Source: Verrucomicrobiota bacterium
Lineage (GTDB): Bacteria; Verrucomicrobiota; Verrucomicrobiia; Limisphaerales; J093
Assembly (NCBI GenBank): GCA_029907285.1
Contig: JARYMD010000104.1
Span: 1 to 11,628 of the forward strand
Direction of reading: 5' to 3'
DNA length: 11,628 nucleotides
In this document: positions 6,714 to 11,628 of the stretch, piece after piece
Position numbering within the stretch: position 1 is the stretch's first letter
Layout of the letters: every line of letters starts with the position of its first letter
Position numbers and translations under genes: made by a program
The notes under the pieces: model-generated
The model's database searches: none
Told to the model about the DNA's origin: nothing
Seen by the model: only the letters and a program-made list of their open reading frames with translations

Positions 6714-6758
6714 CGCTGTTGATTTTCGGGGCTGATAACCTGATCGCTTGTTAACAAC

Positions 6759-7889
6759 ATGACTGTAACGCAAGAACGTCGCAATGAATGTGCTCGGAAG
6801 CTGCTTGCCGCTGCCGACGGGGCAAGGGAATTGACGGCTTTTATCGGGCTGGATGGGTTTGTGGATGAGATTCTCCACGTGGTTGATACGCGGCAGGACG
6901 CTGAACATTACACGCGCCTTGCCCGGATGGAACAATGGGGAAAGCGCATCATGGATGCTGCTGACAAGAGCACGAACATCGAGTTGGTGCCACAGATGGT
7001 CAAGCTTGGCGGCAATGGACCAATTATGGCCAATGCACTCACAAGCTTTGGGCTGAAAGTCTCCTATCTTGGCATTTTGGGGCATCCGAGCATTCATCCC
7101 GTGTTCGACGAGTTTTGCAGACGCGCCGAGGTATGGTCCATAGCCGAACCGGGCTACACATACGCGGTCGAATTCGAGAATGGCAAAGTCATGCTCGGCA
7201 AACACCAGTCGCTGAAAGAAATGAACTGGCGCAACATTGTCGAGAGGTTCGGCCGTGAAAAGTTTGCCGCAAGGTTCGGGTCGGCCGATTTGGTGGGTTT
7301 CGTAAACTGGACGATGCTGACCTATATGAGCGACATATGGGAGGCGGTTTTGAATGAGATTTGCCCCGACATCGACGGCAGGCGGCGAAAGCTTTTCATT
7401 GACCTTGCCGACCCGGAAAAGAGGACGGCCCAAGACATTCGGCGCGCGCTCGAGTTGATTGTGCGGTTTGAGAAATACTTTGATGTGACGCTGGGGCTGA
7501 ACCAGAAGGAGGCCATCGAAGTCGGCGGCAGAGCTCTTGGTCTGAACGTGTCGGATCAATCGCCGGAAGGCCTCTCGAGGCTTGGCCGGGAAATCCACAG
7601 TCGCGTGCCTGTTCAAGCTGTTGTGATTCACCCGGTGCGGTACGCCCTGGCAGTGTCTGACGGGAAAGTCTCAATCACAGCCGGGCCCGTGACTGACAAA
7701 CCACTGATCACGACCGGTGCGGGCGATCATTTCAACTCCGGTTTTTGTTTGGGCAAGCTGCTTGGTCTGGACAATATGGATTGTCTGCTGACGGGGGTGA
7801 CATGCAGCGGCTTTTATGTGCGGAACGCACGAAGCCCAAGCGTGACCGAGCTGGCACAAATGCTTCAGGATTCATCGATAGCCTATTGA
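6759..7889 (+). CDS. PfkB-family carbohydrate kinase
   Basis: 376 residues, a little longer than most ribokinase-type enzymes. The substrate-side motif is GLDGFVDEI (30-38). The glycine-rich KLGGNGPIMANAL (82-94) corresponds to the first PfkB signature. The ATP-side signature is ITTGAGDHFNSGFCLGKLLG (317-336), with Asp323 as catalytic base and GAGD as anion hole. It should phosphorylate a sugar or related compound with ATP. The His-Phe after the catalytic Asp and the Asn-Gly-Pro after the double glycine are departures from ribokinase and fructokinase, so I do not name a substrate. It lies 45 bases after parB and 8 bases before def on the same strand. The ATG at 6759 has no strong Shine-Dalgarno but is the first one and fits the domain start. 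Confidence 0.88.
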   Translation: MTVTQERRNECARKLLAAADGARELTAFIGLDGFVDEILHVVDTRQDAEHYTRLARMEQWGKRIMDAADKSTNIELVPQMVKLGGNGPIMANALTSFGLKVSYLGILGHPSIHPVFDEFCRRAEVWSIAEPGYTYAVEFENGKVMLGKHQSLKEMNWRNIVERFGREKFAARFGSADLVGFVNWTMLTYMSDIWEAVLNEICPDIDGRRRKLFIDLADPEKRTAQDIRRALELIVRFEKYFDVTLGLNQKEAIEVGGRALGLNVSDQSPEGLSRLGREIHSRVPVQAVVIHPVRYALAVSDGKVSITAGPVTDKPLITTGAGDHFNSGFCLGKLLGLDNMDCLLTGVTCSGFYVRNARSPSVTELAQMLQDSSIAY

Positions 7890-7897
7890 TTCATGGA

Positions 7898-8485
7898 ATG
7901 ATTCTGTCGATCGTAAAATACGGTCATCCGGCCCTGCGCAAACCCGGCGCAAGGATAGAAACTGTTACGCCTGAAATCAGGCAGTTGGCGGCGGACATGA
8001 TCGAAACCATGCACGCGGCACAGGGAGTTGGCCTCGCCGCCCAACAGGTTGGACAGGCGCTTCAGATGTGCGTGATCGACGTGCGCGAAGCCAAAGACAG
8101 GCCTTCATGGGTTGAGAAAGACGGCGTTCAAATCGATGTGGCAAGCATCATGCCATTGGTGCTGATCAACCCCAGCCTCGAGCTCGAAGGCGGTCGCGAG
8201 ACCGGCCCCGAAGGCTGCCTGAGTTTCCCGGAGATTTTTGCTGACATATCACGGCCGGCTGTTGTCTCAGTGCAAGCCGTGAATGAGCACGGCAAGCCGA
8301 TCGCTTTCCGGTGTGGCGGCTTGCTTTCACGGGCAATTCAGCATGAGTATGATCACTTGCGCGGCGTGCTGTTCATAGACCGGATGCCAGGGGAAACGAA
8401 GCGTCAACTCCGCTCCGCTCTTGACGAGTTGCAAGCCAGCACACAGGCAGAACTCAAGGGCGCCAGGGTTAAGGCAATGGCGTGA
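7898..8485 (+). CDS. def: Peptide deformylase
   Basis: 195 residues from the ATG at 7898. Longer in-frame starts would run deep into the kinase gene and are rejected. It removes the formyl group from the N-terminal Met of nascent proteins at the ribosome, using a bound metal (usually Fe2+). The three family motifs are intact: GVGLAAQQVG (43-52), EGCLSF (105-110) with metal ligand Cys107, and QHEYDHLRG (148-156) with ligands His149 and His153 and catalytic Glu150. Between motifs 1 and 2 there is a stretch of about 20 residues (KDRPSWVEKDGVQIDVASIM, 66-85) that makes the protein longer than the usual 165-180. The gene follows the kinase stop by 8 bases, with GGA just before the ATG, so it is probably co-transcribed and translationally coupled. 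No fmt gene is adjacent. Confidence 0.96.
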   Translation: MILSIVKYGHPALRKPGARIETVTPEIRQLAADMIETMHAAQGVGLAAQQVGQALQMCVIDVREAKDRPSWVEKDGVQIDVASIMPLVLINPSLELEGGRETGPEGCLSFPEIFADISRPAVVSVQAVNEHGKPIAFRCGGLLSRAIQHEYDHLRGVLFIDRMPGETKRQLRSALDELQASTQAELKGARVKAMA

Positions 8486-8507
8486 GTGCTGCGAATGATT
8501 CTCAATG

Positions 8508-8537
8508 GCTGTGCTGTTGAGCGTTGCACGTTGCAAG
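8508..8537 (+). repeat. Heptad repeat element, copy 1 (TTGNNCG x2 plus a decayed unit)
   Basis: Heptads TTGAGCG (8517-8523) and TTGCACG (8524-8530) are followed by a degenerate TTGCAAG (8531-8537). Including the leading GCTGTGC, bases 8508-8533 match 11526-11551 at 23 of 26 positions. This makes the two loci members of one dispersed repeat family. Confidence 0.6.
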
Positions 8538-8642
8538 CTCCCGTAACTTGGCCGACCTGGTCGTCTGTTGGCCAGAGCCAAGTCCCGTAGGGCCGGCATA
8601 TTTGCAGTTGGGGGCAGACGACACATCCGACAAACTCCGGAC

Positions 8643-8698
8643 GCAGGCTGAAGCCTGCACTACGAACTGCTGCGGTTTGTAGTCCGGCCTTTAGGCCG
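8643..8698. repeat. Compound palindromic intergenic repeat
   Basis: Three stacked inverted repeats: GCAGGCT (8643-8649) against AGCCTGC (8652-8658); ACTAC (8659-8663) against GTAGT (8679-8683); CGGCCT (8685-8690) against AGGCCG (8693-8698). Loops are 2, 15 and 2 bases. The order suggests a cloverleaf-like or REP-like dispersed element. I associate the string GCAGGCTGAAGCCTGC with repeated intergenic sequence in Verrucomicrobiota and similar genomes, from memory only. Only one copy is in this window. Confidence 0.55.
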
Positions 8699-8746
8699 CT
8701 CAACGGCGGTTGGCAAATCCATGCGGTCGGAACTCAGAAGAATGTT

Positions 8747-8762
8747 TGGCGGCCGGCCGCCA
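8747..8762. repeat. 16-bp perfect GC-rich palindrome
   Basis: TGGCGGCCGGCCGCCA is its own reverse complement and lies 35 bases from the end of the dciA-like gene, in a convergent spacer. It could form a cruciform or serve as a two-sided roadblock. No T-tract follows on either strand. Confidence 0.4.
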
Positions 8763-8796
8763 GGCGGGATTCTGACGCGGCGTGGTGCAGAGGCAA

Positions 8797-9210
8797 TTAC
8801 CCGATCTTGAATGAAATCTTCTTGATCTGGTCGCTGCCGAAACTGTGTTGAAGGCGTGCGAGGATTTCTTCACGGCGGTAGCGCACTATTTCGTCCAGCC
8901 AAACGCTGCTGTCAACGGAGACGAACAGGGTTCCCTTGTGAAGGCCGGTTGGCTGTGCGTGTGCGACCACCAACGGGTCAATGAGGTGATTCCAGACTTT
9001 GAGGATTTCCGTTTCGAGTTGCCGCTGATCGACTCTGAGTTTTTTCAGGACCTTGGGCATGATCTCGGCCGTTGAGCGTGCGGCCATTGCATTTGCTCGT
9101 TCCAAGGGGGCCAGGTTAATGCCGCGCCACTCGGCCAGCACCTTGTCTCTCGGTGACGGTTCAGCAGGGTGTTTTCGTCTTGGCCGGTTTGACGGTGAAC
9201 TGGCGGTCAT
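8797..9210 (-). CDS. DciA-like (DUF721) protein, probable replicative helicase loader
   Basis: 137 residues. The C-terminal two thirds show the DUF721/DciA pattern: VWNHLIDPLVVAHAQPTGLHKGTLFVSV (72-99) with Trp73 and His84, then SSVWLDEIVRYRREEILARL (101-120) and a final IKKISFKIG (129-137) strand. DciA is the ancestral bacterial factor that interacts with and loads the DnaB helicase in lineages lacking DnaC or DnaI. The first 30 residues are basic and low-complexity (RPRRKHPAEPSPRDK), likely disordered. It lies 44 bases downstream of the GH42 gene on the same strand, a functionally unrelated pairing, and converges on def. The ATG at 9210 is the natural start, with residues before DUF721 of normal length. 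The family call is firm; function follows from the family. Confidence 0.85.
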   Translation of the reverse strand: MTASSPSNRPRRKHPAEPSPRDKVLAEWRGINLAPLERANAMAARSTAEIMPKVLKKLRVDQRQLETEILKVWNHLIDPLVVAHAQPTGLHKGTLFVSVDSSVWLDEIVRYRREEILARLQHSFGSDQIKKISFKIG

Positions 9211-9254
9211 GATGAGAGGGCGGGCGTCGAATTGCGGGCCACCGGCGGCGATGT

Positions 9255-11327
9255 TCAGGCCGGTGGGGTTTGCGATTGCGGGAGCCGTTCATCAAGTACC
9301 AACACGCCGTGCGGTGGGATGTCGTGGTGGCCGGTCAATGTGCTGCCGGTTAGATAGTCGTGCATTGGCTTGTAGAAGCTGACTCGGACAGGACTGCTTT
9401 GATGATTGAGGAGGAAATAGATTCGTGTGTCACCCTTTTGGCGCATGCTGACCTCGACAGACTCCGGGACTTTGAGGAGCTGGGTTATGTTGCAAATCTG
9501 GCGGAGCCAGTTGACGAGGTCGTAATAGAAATTCTGTTTGCACATTGTGCCGATATAGACTGCCCGGCCTGCGCCGAAGCTGTTGATGGTGAGTGCGGGA
9601 CGTCCGGCGTAAAAATCCCGGGTGAACGTCGCAAGGGCCTGGCATTCTTTTGGTTCGATGACGTCGCACCAGATTCGGCCTGCATGCGAGTGTGTGGCCG
9701 GGAATTGGGGCTTGAAAAGCAGGTGGTTTTCCTCCTCGGGCGGGATGGGATCGAATTCAAGAACCTCCAGCCCGAACATGTCGGTCATGTCGTGTGGGAA
9801 ACCGCTGTCAGGGGCGACATCGTGCTCGTCGGCAAGGCCGGTGTTGAATGTGGCGACAAGGGTTCCGCCGCCGTGGACATACAACTTGAGCAGATCAGCT
9901 TCGCCACCGGCGAGCAGGTGCAGGGACGGAGCAAACACCAGCTTGTAACCGGACAAATCATCGGTTGGCCGTGCGAAATCGACAGGGATATTAAGGTCGT
10001 GCAAGGCGTTGTAAAAGAGCATGATATGCTCGCGCAGCTTGAAATGGACCGTGTGTTGCTGGGGCTGTTTGAGTTTCCAATCGTTGGCGTGGCTGAACAG
10101 GATGCAGGTTTCGGCCGCGACCTTGGTATCGCGCAGGATTGGCGACAGCAACTTCATCTCTTCGCCTATCTGGCAGATTTCGCGATAAACGCGGTTGTCG
10201 CCACGTCCGTCGTGCGTGAGAACGCCGCCGTAGAACTTCTCGGAACCAATCCGCGGTGATCTCCAGAAGAAGTAAAGCACGCCGGTTGCGCCCCGCGAGA
10301 CAAGCTGATATGTGAAGAGCCGGACAACGCCGGGCCGCAACAGGGAATTGACTTCCTGCCAGTTGACATTGCCCGCTTTTTGTTCGATGACCCAGAAACC
10401 CTCCTGTCCGTCCGGTGTCTTGATTCCGGATTTCTTGAGGGAACGCATTATGTCGTACTCGGCAGCGTTCTCCGATGGGCGTCTTTGGAGGGTTGCGTAA
10501 GTGTCCAACGAGACAAAGTCCAGCACTTCTGCCATGTCAAAGTGATCGTAATGCCGGGAAAGAGCGCGGAGGTTTGTCGTCACCGGAATGCCAGGGGTAA
10601 GTTCATGGAGGAGGTCGGCCTGCATCTTGACGTATGCGATGCAGGTGTCACTCGCAAAGCGCATCCAGTCGAGGACCAAAGCCGGGTTGTGGACTGTTGG
10701 TGCCATCATGGGCATCGGGACGTCTTCCCATCGGTTGACGACCTGGCCCCAGAACCTCAACCCAAGACACTCATTCAGGCGGTCAATGGTCTCGTATTTT
10801 GCTCTCAACCATGCATGCCAGTCGTGCTTGGACTCTTCATTGAACGAGAACTCGGTGCGATGGCCTCCGATGCCGTTGTCGATTTGCCACGCGATCAATT
10901 GCGGGTGACTTCCGAGTGCCCCTGCCAGTGCGGTGATGATCTTCCTGGAGTAGTCCCAGTAAACGTCGCTGTTCATGCAATAGGCATGTCGCGTGCCCTC
11001 GTGGAGAGTCAGCCCTTGTTCGTCAAGAGGTAGTATTTCAGGGTGTTTGTGAGCGAGCCACAGTGGCGGTGCTGCTGTTGGCGTGCCGAGCACAACCTGT
11101 ATGTTGTGCTTTTTCATTGTGTCCATGACACGCCGCATCCATTCGAAGTCGTATTTCCACTCTTCTTTCTCGTACAGTCCCCAGCAGAACTCGCCCATTC
11201 TCACGACGTTGACGCTGGCTGCTGCCATTAGCTGGGCATCGCGTTCCCAGCGGGCCTCTGGTTCTTCAGGCGTACCCGCGTAGGGGTAAACCCAGTGCTC
11301 TGGATGATAATCGACTCCGAAGTACAT
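9255..11327 (-). CDS. GH42-family beta-galactosidase-like protein with Gly at the acid/base position
   Basis: 690 residues from the ATG at 11327, which places MYFGVDYHPEHW at the domain start. An in-frame TTG at 11387, preceded by GGAG, would add 20 residues and remains possible. A TIM barrel occupies about 1-385: VVRMGEFCWG (41-50), GTPTAAPPLWL (81-91), HPQLIAWQIDNG (141-152) and WVIEQKAGNVNW (312-323). A beta-galactosidase trimerisation-like domain (about 400-610) has CILFSHANDW and YKLVFAPSLHLL. A small C-terminal beta domain follows. In GH42 the acid/base Glu follows Asn in WQxDNE, but here the codon at 10874-10872 is GGC (Gly152). The nucleophile Glu315 in IEQ is kept. No signal peptide is seen, so it is probably cytoplasmic. 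The usual role would be cleaving beta-galactosides; the missing Glu casts doubt on that or suggests a divergent subfamily. Confidence 0.88.
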   Translation of the reverse strand: MYFGVDYHPEHWVYPYAGTPEEPEARWERDAQLMAAASVNVVRMGEFCWGLYEKEEWKYDFEWMRRVMDTMKKHNIQVVLGTPTAAPPLWLAHKHPEILPLDEQGLTLHEGTRHAYCMNSDVYWDYSRKIITALAGALGSHPQLIAWQIDNGIGGHRTEFSFNEESKHDWHAWLRAKYETIDRLNECLGLRFWGQVVNRWEDVPMPMMAPTVHNPALVLDWMRFASDTCIAYVKMQADLLHELTPGIPVTTNLRALSRHYDHFDMAEVLDFVSLDTYATLQRRPSENAAEYDIMRSLKKSGIKTPDGQEGFWVIEQKAGNVNWQEVNSLLRPGVVRLFTYQLVSRGATGVLYFFWRSPRIGSEKFYGGVLTHDGRGDNRVYREICQIGEEMKLLSPILRDTKVAAETCILFSHANDWKLKQPQQHTVHFKLREHIMLFYNALHDLNIPVDFARPTDDLSGYKLVFAPSLHLLAGGEADLLKLYVHGGGTLVATFNTGLADEHDVAPDSGFPHDMTDMFGLEVLEFDPIPPEEENHLLFKPQFPATHSHAGRIWCDVIEPKECQALATFTRDFYAGRPALTINSFGAGRAVYIGTMCKQNFYYDLVNWLRQICNITQLLKVPESVEVSMRQKGDTRIYFLLNHQSSPVRVSFYKPMHDYLTGSTLTGHHDIPPHGVLVLDERLPQSQTPPA

Positions 11328-11387
11328 GGCTTGTTTCTGGTTGGTTACGCGATGAAGATACCCACCAATAGAAACCGTGCAAACCAA

Positions 11388-11534
11388 AAAAACTCCGCAG
11401 ATTCACCAGGACGGGTATTTGGCGTTAGGCCGCATATTCCCCAGCCCGGCGTAGCCGGAACCAAAGTTGCCGGACGGGCAGTGACCCGGCGCCTGCGACC
11501 GTCGATGAGCGCTGCACTGCTGAACGCTGTGCCG
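11388..11534. other. Upstream region of the GH42 gene
   Basis: No coding frame with protein-like composition was found. The only structure I note is a short hairpin CCGGC (11446-11450) / GCCGG (11454-11458) with a 3-base loop. No convincing -35/-10 pair for the GH42 gene could be picked out. Confidence 0.3.
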
Positions 11535-11616
11535 TTGAACGTTGGACGTTGAGCGTTCCTGTCGGTTGACCTGCCGGTTGTCTTGTGTCTGGGAACGCTC
11601 AACGTACAACGCACAA
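11526..11616. repeat. Heptad repeat element, copy 2, forming a 20-bp inverted repeat
   Basis: Left part: three TTGNNCG heptads in tandem at 11535-11541, 11542-11548 and 11549-11555. Right part: three heptads of the reverse form CGNNCAA at 11596-11602, 11603-11609 and 11610-11616. The arms 11540-11559 and 11592-11611 pair over 20 bp with one mismatch around a 32-base centre; that centre contains CGGTTG twice. The left part, with its leading GCTGTGC, matches the copy at 8508-8533. Confidence 0.65.
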
Positions 11617-11628
11617 AGGGGCTGCTGC

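Larger units (their letters stand above)
8486..8796. other. Gene-free convergent spacer between def and the dciA-like gene
   Basis: This 311-base stretch separates two convergent genes and contains no credible coding frame. It holds a heptad-repeat copy (8508-8537), a 7-bp stem with a 24-base loop (ACTTGGC at 8546-8552 against GCCAAGT at 8577-8583), a compound palindromic element (8643-8698) and a 16-bp perfect palindrome (8747-8762). No stem is followed by a T-tract, so a classical intrinsic terminator is not evident. Confidence 0.6.

Noticed and set aside
6872..6887. CCACGTGG core in the kinase gene, considered as a parS site near parB
   Set aside because: Beyond the CACGTG core the flanks match the parS consensus poorly on both sides, and a similar core at about 6559-6564 in parB is no better. 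Short cores of this kind are expected by chance.
6510..7631. 373-codon open frame on the minus strand opposite parB and the kinase
   Set aside because: It spans two well-supported genes on the other strand and has no recognisable motif or ribosome binding site.
9360..10259. 299-codon open frame on the plus strand opposite the GH42 gene
   Set aside because: It lies wholly antisense to a full-length recognisable GH42 gene and shows no domain. Long antisense frames are common in GC-rich coding DNA.
11295..11552. Short open frames on both strands upstream of the GH42 gene
   Set aside because: They run across the heptad repeat and have no protein-like features or start signals.

Overview
The window looks like a chromosomal stretch from a GC-rich member of the Verrucomicrobiota, possibly near the Pedosphaera/Limisphaerales group. 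This is an inference from the subtypes of ExbB, ExbD and TonB, the DciA (DUF721) protein, the GH42 subtype and the style of intergenic palindromes. No rRNA or taxonomic marker is present to prove it. No tRNA, rRNA, CRISPR array, intact insertion sequence or phage gene was seen.

Layout. Bases 1-2308 (+) hold a tight energy-transduction cluster: an ExbB/TolQ-type channel, an ExbD, a TonB-like protein, and a 74-residue membrane-anchored zinc ribbon that overlaps the tonB stop codon. The visible N-terminal part of the 'ExbB' gene is not ExbB. It is the end of an Acr3 arsenite permease, joined in frame where the first ExbB membrane helix should be. Bases 2328-2600 (-) carry what looks like the stump of a secreted beta-helix protein. 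Bases 2787-5404 (-) read nrdR, an unknown gene, a HIT-family hydrolase and hisC in one direction, with a plausible sigma70-type promoter and a small inverted repeat in front of nrdR. From 5781 (+) come parB, a PfkB-family sugar kinase and peptide deformylase (def). Bases 8486-8796 are a gene-free, palindrome-rich convergent spacer. Bases 8797-11327 (-) hold a GH42 beta-galactosidase-like gene followed by a dciA-like gene. The last 300 bases, upstream of GH42, contain another repeat element.

How the genes relate. ExbB, ExbD and TonB would together energise outer-membrane transport from the proton gradient. NrdR (ribonucleotide reductase repressor), ParB (chromosome segregation) and DciA (helicase loading) are all chromosome-replication or segregation functions, although they lie in separate transcription units. 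Def and the kinase are closely spaced. HisC is the only histidine gene here. GH42 is a lone carbohydrate-active gene.

Main points for a second look: the Acr3-ExbB chimera (a real fusion or an assembly error); the GH42 protein with Gly where the catalytic acid/base Glu is expected; a repeat family built from TTGNNCG heptads that occurs at two loci, one copy forming a 20-bp inverted repeat; and the truncated beta-helix remnant. I did not find convincing evidence of a new multi-gene defence or mobile system.
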